Assembly: GCA_017860375.1 (NCBI GenBank)
Contig: JAGDMB010000020.1
Location: forward strand, 1-14,665
DNA: 14,665 nt
Direction: 5' to 3'
Source: Bacteroidota bacterium
Lineage (GTDB): Bacteria; Bacteroidota; Bacteroidia; Bacteroidales; UBA10428
Part shown: piece by piece, positions 1-6,294 of the stretch
How the letters are laid out: each line of letters starts with the position of its first letter
Position numbering within the stretch: the first letter of the stretch is position 1
Notes under the pieces: generated by a model
What the model saw: only the letters and a program-made list of their open reading frames with translations
The model's database searches: none
What the model was told of the DNA's origin: nothing
Made by a program: the position numbers and the translations under genes

Positions 1-3
1 TTT

Positions 4-135
4 GTTGATTTGATGAATGGATGATTGGATGATAAAGTTTGAAAATTTGAAAGTTTGAGAATTTGAACATTCAAAGGTTGACAGATTAACAGATTGACAG
101 ATTTACAGGTTAACAGATTGACAAGTTTACAGATT
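4..135. repeat. Degenerate 8-bp tandem repeat tract upstream of sufC
   Basis: Three blocks of octamers follow one another in this AT-rich non-coding stretch. Positions 12-35 read as gatgaatg, gatgattg, gatgataa. Positions 37-68 read as gtttgaaa, atttgaaa, gtttgaga, atttgaac. Positions 80-135 read as seven contiguous units close to RACAGATT (gacagatt, aacagatt, gacagatt, tacaggtt, aacagatt, gacaagtt, tacagatt). The period is 8 bp within each block and the phase shifts between blocks. The units are in direct orientation without spacers, so this is not a CRISPR array. No open reading frame or clear promoter was seen in 1-211. Function is unknown; it may be slipped-strand expansion or a lineage-specific intergenic repeat. 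Confidence 0.8.
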
Positions 136-211
136 ATGAATTAATAGCAGAGAGTTGACTTTAAAATATTCAAATATTCAAACATTACGTATACGGTATA
201 AATTTTGAAAG

Positions 212-961
212 ATGCTGATTATTAAAGATTTACATGTCTCAATTGGCGGTAAGGAGATCATCAAGGGCATCAACCTTGAAGTAAAAGCAGGAGAGGTCCA
301 TGCCATCATGGGTCCCAACGGATCCGGCAAGAGCACTCTCGCTGCAGCCCTGGCGGGAAGAGAGAACTTTGAAGTGACCAAAGGGCATGTCTCCTACCTG
401 GGCGAAAACCTGCTGGAGATGCCGGCAGAAGAACGTGCCCGGAAAGGCCTGTTTCTCGGGTTTCAATACCCGGTGGAGATACCCGGGGTGTCGCTGGTGA
501 ATTTCATGAAGACAGCCGTCAATGAGCACCGTAAATTCAAAGGGCTTGATCCGATATCCGCCTCCGACTTTCTTAAAATGATGCGCGAAAAACAAGACCT
601 GGTGGGTTTGCACACTAACCTTACCAACCGTTCGGTGAACGAAGGTTTTTCGGGAGGCGAAAAAAAACGGAACGAAATATTCCAGATGGCCATGCTGAAT
701 CCTGTATTGGCTATCCTTGATGAAACGGATTCGGGATTGGATATCGATGCCCTTAAGATTGTCGCAAACGGTGTAAACAAATTGCGGACAAAGGACAATG
801 CAACGATTGTAATTACGCATTATCAGCGGCTGCTGGATTTTATCATCCCCGATTTCGTTCATGTGCTGTATAAAGGAAGGATTGTAAAATCGAGCGGCAA
901 AGAACTGGCCATGGAACTTGAAGAGAAAGGGTATGACTGGATAAGGGAAGAGAATAAATAA
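212..961 (+). CDS. sufC: SufC, ATPase subunit of the SufBCD Fe-S cluster scaffold
   Basis: This 249-aa protein is the cytoplasmic ABC-type ATPase that powers iron-sulfur cluster assembly on the SufBCD scaffold. It has no membrane segments, as expected. Visible motifs are Walker A GPNGSGKST (residues 34-42), the Q-loop glutamine in GFQYP (Q85), the SufC-type signature FSGGEKKR (146-153), Walker B LAILDET with D170 and catalytic E171, and the H-loop histidine in ITHYQ (H203). Length matches the family (about 250 aa). The ATG at 212 puts the first beta strand (MLIIKDLHVS) in the usual place; no strong Shine-Dalgarno is present, which is common in Bacteroidota. It is the first suf gene in the window, followed by sufD after 20 bp. 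I found no convincing promoter in the 211 bp before it, so it may be transcribed from farther upstream, where sufB is expected. Confidence 0.97.
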   Translation: MLIIKDLHVSIGGKEIIKGINLEVKAGEVHAIMGPNGSGKSTLAAALAGRENFEVTKGHVSYLGENLLEMPAEERARKGLFLGFQYPVEIPGVSLVNFMKTAVNEHRKFKGLDPISASDFLKMMREKQDLVGLHTNLTNRSVNEGFSGGEKKRNEIFQMAMLNPVLAILDETDSGLDIDALKIVANGVNKLRTKDNATIVITHYQRLLDFIIPDFVHVLYKGRIVKSSGKELAMELEEKGYDWIREENK

Positions 962-981
962 ACGGCAATCCGGCACAACCA

Positions 982-2349
982 ATGAATGAGACAATCCTTA
1001 CCCCCCAGGATATTTCCGCTGAATGGCTTAGGCTTTACAGGGATAATTCGGACATCCTGACAAAAAATTCAGGGGAAATCCTGAACAGCCAGCGTGCAAA
1101 AGCCCTTGATGATTTCATGCGACTGGGAATCCCGAGTACAAAGAATGAAGCGTACCGGTATACCCGTGTGGAGGATTACCTGAAGGGGAATTACGATGCG
1201 GAATTCACCAACGATCCTTTCAAGGTAGACCTGCGGGAGATATTCAAATGTGATATTCCCGAACTCGATACACATGTGGTCCTTGTCCTTAACGGTTTTT
1301 ATTATACCGATAACAATCCTGCAGGTTTGCCGGATGGTATTATCGTTTGCGGTCTTAACGAAGCTTCGGTGAAGTATCCGGATATTTTCCGGCAGCATTA
1401 CGGAAAATATGCAGGGACGGAAACGGACGGCCTGGTCGCATTGAATACTTTGTTTGCCAATGACGGAGTATTTGTGTATGTGCCCGATGGCATGTCGCTT
1501 GAAAGGCCACTGCAGATTATTAACCTGAGCTTTTCCCTTCGCAACCTCAGGATAACCCGCCGCAATCTTTTTGTGACCGGCGACAATTCATCCTGCAGCA
1601 TTGTATTATGCGATCATACCCTTTGTGCTCACAGTTACATCACCAATTCTCTCACCGAAATCTATGCCGGAAGAAACGCCCGGGTCGATTTTTCAAGGAT
1701 GCAAAATGAGAACAGCCTTTCCTCGCAGATTACCCATGCCTTTATCCACCAGGAAGAAAGCAGCAAGGTTACCTCCAATACCATATCCTTGCATGGCGGC
1801 CTTATCCGAAATAACTTCTTTGTACGGCTGAACGGTACAGGCTGTGAAAGCAATCTATACGGTTTATTTCTCGGGGATGACAATCAGCATATTGCAAATT
1901 TTACCCTGATCCACCATGCCATGCCGCAATGCACCAGCAACCAGCTTTTCAAGGGCATCCTCGATGACAATGCAACCGGATCATTTAACGGAAAGATATA
2001 CGTGAGCAGGGATGCACAGAAAACCCTGGCCTACCAGAAGAACAACAACATTCTGCTGTCCCCGGCGGCACGGATGAATACGAAACCGCATCTTGAGATC
2101 TATGCCGATGACGTAAAATGCAGTCACGGCGCTACCGTCGGAAGGCTCGACACCGAAGCCATGTTTTACCTCCGTTCGCGCGGTATCGGTGAAAAAGAAG
2201 CGCGGCAACTGCTGATGTACGCATTTGCAGATGAGATCATCAGCAAAATCAGCGTCAGTATTTTGCGTGAACGCATCATCGGGCTGGTGGATAAAAGACT
2301 TCGAGGCGAACTGGCACGGTGCAACAATTGCGATGTGCGCTGTGGTTAA
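982..2349 (+). CDS. sufD: SufD, scaffold subunit of the SufBCD Fe-S assembly complex
   Basis: This 455-aa protein is the non-ATPase scaffold subunit that pairs with SufB and SufC in the cytoplasm. The central part has the beta-helix-like pattern of SufB/SufD. The C-terminal hallmark CSHGATVGRLDTEAMFYL begins at residue 380; C380 and H382 sit where E. coli SufD has Cys358 and His360, residues implicated in cluster assembly. The following helix RGIGEKEARQLLMYAFADEI is also typical. The protein is somewhat longer than E. coli SufD (423 aa) and ends in an unusual cysteine tail, CNNCDVRC (C447, C450, C454). SufD rather than SufB is chosen on length, position after sufC, and overall resemblance of the C-terminal region. 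It starts 20 bp after sufC and ends 12 bp before sufS, consistent with one transcript. Confidence 0.95.
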   Translation: MNETILTPQDISAEWLRLYRDNSDILTKNSGEILNSQRAKALDDFMRLGIPSTKNEAYRYTRVEDYLKGNYDAEFTNDPFKVDLREIFKCDIPELDTHVVLVLNGFYYTDNNPAGLPDGIIVCGLNEASVKYPDIFRQHYGKYAGTETDGLVALNTLFANDGVFVYVPDGMSLERPLQIINLSFSLRNLRITRRNLFVTGDNSSCSIVLCDHTLCAHSYITNSLTEIYAGRNARVDFSRMQNENSLSSQITHAFIHQEESSKVTSNTISLHGGLIRNNFFVRLNGTGCESNLYGLFLGDDNQHIANFTLIHHAMPQCTSNQLFKGILDDNATGSFNGKIYVSRDAQKTLAYQKNNNILLSPAARMNTKPHLEIYADDVKCSHGATVGRLDTEAMFYLRSRGIGEKEARQLLMYAFADEIISKISVSILRERIIGLVDKRLRGELARCNNCDVRCG

Positions 2350-2361
2350 TACATTTCCCTT

Positions 2362-3585
2362 ATGAGCTTTGACGTACATAAAATCAGGGAAGATTTCCCG
2401 ATCCTTCAGGAAAAGGTTTACGGAAATCCCCTTGTTTACCTCGACAATGGCGCAACTACCCAGAAACCCATGCCTGTCATTGCATGCATCAATGACTTTC
2501 ACCGGCACAGCAACAGCAGTATTCACCGGGGAGTGCATTACCTTAGCGAGCAGGCCACAGAAGCCTATGAACAGGCACGAATCACAGTGCAGGAATTCAT
2601 ACGGGCAAAGCATTCTCATGAGATCATCTTCACCAGCGGCACGACAGCCTCCATCAATGGTGTAGCTTTTTCATTCGGTGAACGATTTGTTCATGCAGGT
2701 GATGAGATCATCATCACCGAAATGGAGCATCACGCCAATATTGTTCCCTGGCAGATGCTGTGCGAACGGAAGAATGCCCGGCTGAAGGTCATCCCTTTCA
2801 ACGATGAAGGAATCCTGCAGGTGGATAAGCTTGAAGAGTTGATACAAGATAAGACCAGGCTGATCGCCGTTATGCATGCATCCAATACGCTGGCTACCCT
2901 TAATCCCGTTAAGCAGATCATTTCGCTGGCGCACCGCTATAACATTCCCGTGCTTGTGGATGGCGCCCAGTCGGTGCCGCACATGAGCGTTGACGTGCAG
3001 GATATGGATTGTGATTTCTTCGCTTTTTCGGGCCATAAAATGTACGGTCCGACCGGCATCGGAATTCTGTACGGCAAAGAAAAGTGGCTCGATGACATTC
3101 CCCCTTTCCAGGGAGGAGGGGATATGGTAGATGTGGTGACCTTTGAAAAAACGACCTATAATCAGTTGCCCTATAAATTTGAAGCCGGAACCAGTAACTA
3201 TGTCGGGGCCGTTGGACTTGGCAAAGCGGTTGAATACCTTGTCACTGCCGGTATAAATGACGTTGCAGACCATGAACATGACCTGCTCCAATATGCCGTT
3301 GGAAGGCTGGATAACCTGGGTTATGTCACCCTTTATGGCAGGGCACCGCAGAAGACTTCCCTGGTAACCTTTACCCTTCGTGATATCCATCCATACGATG
3401 CCGGCATGATCCTCGATAAAATGGGGATTGCCGTACGTACCGGAACCCATTGCGCCCAGCCGGTGATGCGGCATTACGGTATTGATGGAAACATACGGGC
3501 TTCCTTTGCCATGTATAATACCCGGGAGGAGATTGACGCTCTGATAGAGGGAATTCAAAAAGTAAAGACGATGTTTGGAGGCTGA
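2362..3585 (+). CDS. sufS: SufS, group II cysteine desulfurase
   Basis: This 407-aa PLP-dependent enzyme converts L-cysteine to L-alanine and passes the sulfur as persulfide to SufE. The PLP-binding lysine is K226 in FSGHKMYGP. The histidine pair of EMEHHANIVPW (H123/H124) stacks on and lies near the cofactor, and the aspartate and glutamine of LVDGAQ (D200, Q203) contact the PLP ring. The persulfide-carrying cysteine is C364 in RTGTHCAQP. K226 and C364 have the same numbering as in E. coli SufS (406 aa), so the protein is full length and probably active. The RxGxHCAQP context marks a group II (SufS/CsdA) enzyme rather than IscS/NifS. It starts 12 bp after sufD and is followed by a 94-bp gap before sufE that contains a possible internal promoter. 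Confidence 0.96.
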   Translation: MSFDVHKIREDFPILQEKVYGNPLVYLDNGATTQKPMPVIACINDFHRHSNSSIHRGVHYLSEQATEAYEQARITVQEFIRAKHSHEIIFTSGTTASINGVAFSFGERFVHAGDEIIITEMEHHANIVPWQMLCERKNARLKVIPFNDEGILQVDKLEELIQDKTRLIAVMHASNTLATLNPVKQIISLAHRYNIPVLVDGAQSVPHMSVDVQDMDCDFFAFSGHKMYGPTGIGILYGKEKWLDDIPPFQGGGDMVDVVTFEKTTYNQLPYKFEAGTSNYVGAVGLGKAVEYLVTAGINDVADHEHDLLQYAVGRLDNLGYVTLYGRAPQKTSLVTFTLRDIHPYDAGMILDKMGIAVRTGTHCAQPVMRHYGIDGNIRASFAMYNTREEIDALIEGIQKVKTMFGG

Positions 3586-3617
3586 AGAATTAACCGCAAA
3601 GGTTTAGTCTTCCATAT

Positions 3618-3649
3618 TTTGCCCATGTGAACGATTTGCGTTAATTTCG
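3618..3649 (+). promoter_or_regulatory. Possible internal promoter before sufE
   Basis: A TTTG (3618-3621) is followed after 20 bp by TAATTTCG (3642-3649). The Bacteroidetes sigma factor consensus is TTTG, 19-21 bp, TAnnTTTG, so this has one mismatch in the -7 element. It lies in the 94-bp gap between sufS and sufE and would give a leader of roughly 20-25 nt. Such short motifs occur by chance in AT-rich DNA, so this is a candidate only. Confidence 0.35.
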
Positions 3650-3679
3650 AACCTTCATTCATAAAAATTGTTTATTTAA

Positions 3680-4132
3680 ATGGATCGAAAGACAATACAG
3701 GATGTTCAGGAAGAAATAATCAGTGAATTTGAGATTTACGATGACTGGATGGATAAATACAATTATATCATTGAACTGAGCCGTGATCTGCCGGTGATTG
3801 ATCCGAAACTGAAAGTCAACGGCAACCTGATCAGCGGTTGCCAGTCGAAGGTATGGCTCGATGCAGACTATGCCAATGGAATAGTGACCTATACGGCCGA
3901 CAGCGATGCCATCATCACCAAAGGCATTGTTTCCCTGCTTATCCGGGTGCTGTCGAACCGCACACCGGAAGAGATACTGGATACGGATCTCTATTTTATT
4001 GACCGCATAGGATTGAGACAGAACCTTTCACCCACGCGGTCAAACGGATTGCTTTCGATGATCAAACAGATGAAACTTTATGCCCTGGCTTTCAAAACCA
4101 AATACGGTTCGAAACGGGAACAAAATGAATAA
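3680..4132 (+). CDS. sufE: SufE, sulfur acceptor and relay protein
   Basis: This 150-aa cytoplasmic protein accepts persulfide sulfur from SufS and hands it to the SufBCD scaffold, and it stimulates SufS. The acceptor cysteine is C54 in the conserved loop LISGCQSKVW, equivalent to E. coli SufE Cys51. The N-terminal half has the family pattern (IIxEFEIYDDWMDKYNYIIELSR, residues 13-35) and the C-terminal half contains the IGLRQNLSPTRSNGL stretch typical of SufE. Length is close to the usual 140 aa. It follows sufS by 94 bp and its stop codon overlaps the next start by one base (TAATG at 4130-4134), which suggests translational coupling with the SufT-like gene. Confidence 0.95.
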   Translation: MDRKTIQDVQEEIISEFEIYDDWMDKYNYIIELSRDLPVIDPKLKVNGNLISGCQSKVWLDADYANGIVTYTADSDAIITKGIVSLLIRVLSNRTPEEILDTDLYFIDRIGLRQNLSPTRSNGLLSMIKQMKLYALAFKTKYGSKREQNE

Positions 4133-4455
4133 TGGAAAATACTGACAACATATTGCAACTTGAATCTGCCATCGTAAAAGTGTTGCGGAATATCTTTGAT
4201 CCCGAGATACCGGTGAACATATATGACCTGGGATTGATATACGATATCGACATCGATGAGGAAAAGAAGGCCACGGTCACCATGACCCTCACTGCACCGA
4301 ATTGTCCGGTTGCCGATCAGCTGCTGGTGGAGGTAAAGGAAAAGGTGGGGGCAATAGAGGGACTGACCGGTGCCGGGATCAAACTTGTCTTTGATCCTCC
4401 CTGGAATCAGTCGATGATGTCGGAAGAAGCCTTGCTCGAGCTGGGGATGCTTTAA
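4132..4455 (+). CDS. SufT-like MIP18/DUF59 family Fe-S assembly protein
   Basis: This 107-aa protein belongs to the MIP18 (DUF59) family, whose members (SufT, PaaD, CIA2) help mature Fe-S proteins. Visible hallmarks are DPEIPVNIYDLGLIYDI (residues 23-39), the TAPNCPVAD loop with the conserved cysteine C58 (54-62), and the DPPWNQSMMSEEA motif near the C-terminus (88-100). It begins on the last base of the sufE stop codon and is the last gene of the suf cluster. The family and the operon position support a role as an accessory factor in Fe-S cluster transfer or maturation. The exact client proteins cannot be read from the sequence. I leave the symbol empty because SufT-type proteins vary in architecture. 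Confidence 0.9.
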   Translation: MENTDNILQLESAIVKVLRNIFDPEIPVNIYDLGLIYDIDIDEEKKATVTMTLTAPNCPVADQLLVEVKEKVGAIEGLTGAGIKLVFDPPWNQSMMSEEALLELGML

Positions 4456-4559
4456 TTTCCCGGCGTTAGAATCAGCCATTACTTTTATTCTGCCTGCCTG
4501 TGCAAAAGGATGCAGGAATCATTTAAACTGTTTGTTTTCTGGGTTTTTTGACGAAAACC

Positions 4560-4590
4560 TTTGTCATTCGTTTCCGTATTATTATCTTTG
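4560..4590 (+). promoter_or_regulatory. Bacteroidetes-type promoter before the small T9SS protein
   Basis: TTTG at 4560-4563 and TATCTTTG at 4583-4590 are separated by 19 bp. Both elements match the Bacteroidetes consensus (TTTG, 19-21 bp, TAnnTTTG) exactly. Transcription would start a few bases downstream and give a leader of about 35 nt before the ATG at 4633. This shows that the gene at 4633 is probably transcribed separately from suf. The rest of the 177-bp gap (4456-4632) holds only a weak imperfect hairpin around 4490-4515 with no T-run directly after it. Confidence 0.7.
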
Positions 4591-4632
4591 GATTAATTTT
4601 CCGGAAGATAGTTACTATTTAATCCAGGCCTT

Positions 4633-5007
4633 ATGAAAAAATTGTTACCTGTTTTTGCCTTATCGCTCGTATTGATCTCCACGACGGTCAATATCGGTAT
4701 TGCCAGGTTATTTGAAGGTCCGAACCTGGGAGAGGAACTATTTGCATGGAATGCAGAGATACAGGAATTAAAAGTGAGTGTATACCCGAATCCGGTCATC
4801 AACAACCTGATCAATGTCACGACCAACCGGGATATACAATCCATCAAGATCCTTACCATCGTCGGCTCAGTGGTTCTCGACCGGGAATATGAGGCCGGAA
4901 CTACCAACGTACAGCTTGACCTCGACAAGCTTAGCAAAGGACTCTACCTGCTTAAAATCAAATTTGATGCAGAAAACACCTACACGGAAAAAATAATGGT
5001 GAAATAA
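4633..5007 (+). CDS. Small secreted protein made of signal peptide plus T9SS type A sorting domain
   Basis: This 124-aa protein has an N-terminal signal peptide (MKKLLPVFALSLVLISTTVN, probable cleavage near residue 24). A linker of roughly 22 residues follows (RLFEGPNLGEELFAWNAEIQ). Then comes a complete T9SS type A C-terminal sorting domain: VSVYPNPVINN (residues 48-58), a central SIKILTIVGSVV strand, LDKLSKGLYLLKI (98-110), and the terminal TYTEKIMVK. T9SS type A domains direct cargo across the outer membrane and are usually cut off and replaced by an A-LPS anchor. Here there is essentially no passenger domain. The gene has its own promoter (4560-4590) and terminator (5015-5042), so it does not look like a decayed fragment. 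The biological role is unknown; it could be a short secreted peptide source or a sorting-machinery competitor or chaperone. Confidence 0.88.
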   Translation: MKKLLPVFALSLVLISTTVNIGIARLFEGPNLGEELFAWNAEIQELKVSVYPNPVINNLINVTTNRDIQSIKILTIVGSVVLDREYEAGTTNVQLDLDKLSKGLYLLKIKFDAENTYTEKIMVK

Positions 5008-5014
5008 ACCAGAG

Positions 5015-5042
5015 ACCCGGATCCAACGATCCGGGTTTTTTT
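5015..5042 (+). terminator. Intrinsic terminator after the small T9SS protein
   Basis: ACCCGGATC (5015-5023) pairs perfectly with GATCCGGGT (5028-5036) around a CAAC loop, giving a 9-bp GC-rich stem followed directly by a T run to 5042. It starts 7 bp after the stop codon at 5007. The T-run lies on the + strand side only, so it should act on + strand transcripts. Confidence 0.92.
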
Positions 5043-5102
5043 GGCACTTTTTAATGAGGTTCCCTGTTATCGTGTTACAGGTTCTCCCCTTTTACATAAA
5101 AT

Positions 5103-5747
5103 TTATTTCCAGGTAATTCCTTCTTTAATGACTTTGGCCGGAATTCCGCCAATGAGGGAATTTTCAACATGAAAAACTCCTTTAACTATTGAATCAGAAG
5201 CTATCACGCAACCATTTGGAATAACTGTGCCTTTGTATATTTTTACTCCGCATCCGATCCACACATTGTTTCCTATTCGTATTGAATTTTCTCTTTTTCT
5301 TCTCTCTGCATAAGCGATCTCATGAAAATCCTCATCAAGAAACTGACAATTCCATGAAATTACACAATTATCTCCAATGGTAAGCTTATGCATAATTATC
5401 AAATTTATATTGCAGTTCATATACCCACCATTGCCAATAGTAACAATAGCATTTTCTCCAATATCAAATCGACAACCTCTTCCTATTGAATATTTACCCT
5501 TAATGATTAATTTACCATTTATATGCAAAAAAGTTTTGTCCGTTTTGTGAATAAACCCATTATATTCAATGCCAACTTCAATCCTTTCCCTTGCATCAAT
5601 ATTCTTAACTCCTTTTAGTTTAACATTCTGATGCAAAAGCAGTGTCTTTTTATGAAAGATTTTATGAAGGATAAACCGCAGGAGAACAAGGATAAAATAA
5701 CTATCCGATTTCTTACATTTTTCATATAAAATCAATAACTGTCTCAT
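5103..5747 (-). CDS. Hexapeptide-repeat (left-handed beta-helix) acyltransferase
   Basis: This 214-aa protein has the isoleucine-patch hexapeptide pattern of left-handed beta-helix acyltransferases. Residues 85-165 carry imperfect [LIV]-G-x4 turns (KYSIGRGCRFDIGENAIVTI, LTIGDNCVIS, IRIGNNVWIG). The C-terminal part, VWIGCGVKIYKGTVIPNGCV followed by SLIGGIPAKVI (197-207), is the hallmark of the LacA/NodL/WcaF-like acetyltransferases. A DEDFHEI motif (138-144) supplies the likely catalytic histidine H142. Such enzymes O- or N-acetylate sugars, often in surface polysaccharides; the acceptor here is unknown. Residues 1-35 are basic and hydrophobic and may lie at the membrane. The gene is visibly more AT-rich than its neighbours, stands alone on the - strand between + strand units, and may have been acquired horizontally. 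Confidence 0.88.
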   Translation of the reverse strand: MRQLLILYEKCKKSDSYFILVLLRFILHKIFHKKTLLLHQNVKLKGVKNIDARERIEVGIEYNGFIHKTDKTFLHINGKLIIKGKYSIGRGCRFDIGENAIVTIGNGGYMNCNINLIIMHKLTIGDNCVISWNCQFLDEDFHEIAYAERRKRENSIRIGNNVWIGCGVKIYKGTVIPNGCVIASDSIVKGVFHVENSLIGGIPAKVIKEGITWK

Positions 5748-5891
5748 AGGTAAGCCTTTTTTAATGTATACAAACTCATTAATAGAAAGGGTAAAACCTA
5801 TTCAAAGCAAAAACTGGACGTACAGGATTAGTCCTTTGTGAATCCCATTCGCTGCTAAAATTTTCATTTATAAAGAGTCCAGCCATATCCT

Positions 5892-6056
5892 ATGACTAAA
5901 AATAAGAATAAATCCTTCAGTTTAATGTTTTCAAACAGACTATTTCTCATTTCATGGAATTTTGTGGTTGCTTTTATTAAAATCCCAGGATGGATCCGGA
6001 AACTGAAAATAACTGACAGGGTCTGGAACAGCAAGCCAAAAGAAGGAAATGAATGA
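5892..6056 (+). CDS. Possible 54-aa small protein with one hydrophobic segment
   Basis: An ATG at 5892 opens a 54-codon frame ending in TGA at 6054-6056. The product starts with a lysine-rich MTKNKNK, has a hydrophobic stretch at residues 17-29 (LFLISWNFVVAFI) and a basic, then mixed C-terminus (WIRKLKITDR ... KPKEGNE). This basic-hydrophobic-basic pattern could be a small membrane-associated protein. A GC-rich palindrome follows 19 bp after the stop. No clear ribosome binding site or full promoter is visible, and I recognise no family. It could equally be a chance frame or the remnant of a larger gene. Confidence 0.3.
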   Translation: MTKNKNKSFSLMFSNRLFLISWNFVVAFIKIPGWIRKLKITDRVWNSKPKEGNE

Positions 6057-6074
6057 TTGCGGCAAACCTTGCCT

Positions 6075-6100
6075 GGCCTAAGGCCGGCATGCCGGACCTT
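6075..6100. repeat. GC-rich palindrome cluster
   Basis: GGCCT-A-AGGCC (6075-6085) overlaps a perfect 12-bp palindrome CCGGCATGCCGG (6084-6095). The latter is extended by AAGG on the left (6080-6083) and CCTT on the right (6097-6100) with one unpaired A. It stands out as GC-rich in AT-rich surroundings. It resembles a short extragenic palindromic element; no long T-run follows it, so a simple terminator is less likely. Confidence 0.6.
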
Positions 6101-6240
6101 CATCAAATCCCTGAAACCTTTTGTCGTTTTTTCCGTAACATTTCTTGAAAAACTTTCATTCATATTTTGCAGACACCTGAAAATCAAACAATTAGAAATT
6201 ATTAAACCCCGTTCTTGCTTTTAAATTTTACTTTTTCTTT

Positions 6241-6268
6241 AACAGTTCGTCTGAAAAAACGAACCGTT
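6241..6268 (+). promoter_or_regulatory. Hairpin in the probable 5' leader of the giant adhesin gene
   Basis: AACAGTTCGT (6241-6250) and ACGAACCGTT (6259-6268) pair over ten positions with a single A-C mismatch, around a CTGAAAAA loop. The hairpin ends 26 bp before the ATG at 6295. It could affect translation or mRNA stability, or be a binding site for a dimeric regulator. No T-run follows, so it is not an ordinary terminator. Confidence 0.45.
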
Positions 6269-6294
6269 GATGGAAAAAACAGATACAGAAGAAA

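Larger units (their letters stand above)
5748..6294. other. 547-bp intergenic region between acyltransferase and giant adhesin
   Basis: This AT-rich stretch separates divergent genes. It holds a possible 54-codon + strand gene (5892-6056), a GC-rich palindrome cluster (6075-6100) and a hairpin in the leader of the downstream gene (6241-6268). No full-consensus Bacteroidetes promoter was found for either flanking gene. The nearest partial match ahead of the adhesin is TACTTTTT at 6229-6236, without a TTTG at the expected distance. Confidence 0.6.

Noticed and set aside
12..135. CRISPR-like array
   Set aside because: The units are only 8 bp, contiguous and without spacers, and no cas genes are in the window.
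193..206. Promoter with TATAAATTTTG just before sufC
   Set aside because: The spacing within the -7 element is off by at least one base, it sits almost on the start codon, and no TTTG lies at the right distance.
239..994. Long antisense frame of 251 codons opposite sufC
   Set aside because: It lies fully over a clear sufC with intact motifs; the translation has no recognisable domain and looks like a shadow frame.
2671..3558. Antisense frame of 295 codons opposite sufS
   Set aside because: sufS has all catalytic residues in the + strand frame; the antisense product is low in recognisable pattern.
4488..4520. Terminator after the SufT-like gene
   Set aside because: The CCTG...CAGG hairpin is short and bulged and is not followed directly by a T-run.
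5864..6187. Minus-strand frame of 107 codons in the 5748-6294 gap
   Set aside because: It crosses the GC-rich palindromes and shows no family resemblance. The overlapping + strand 54-codon frame has a more protein-like pattern, though neither is certain.
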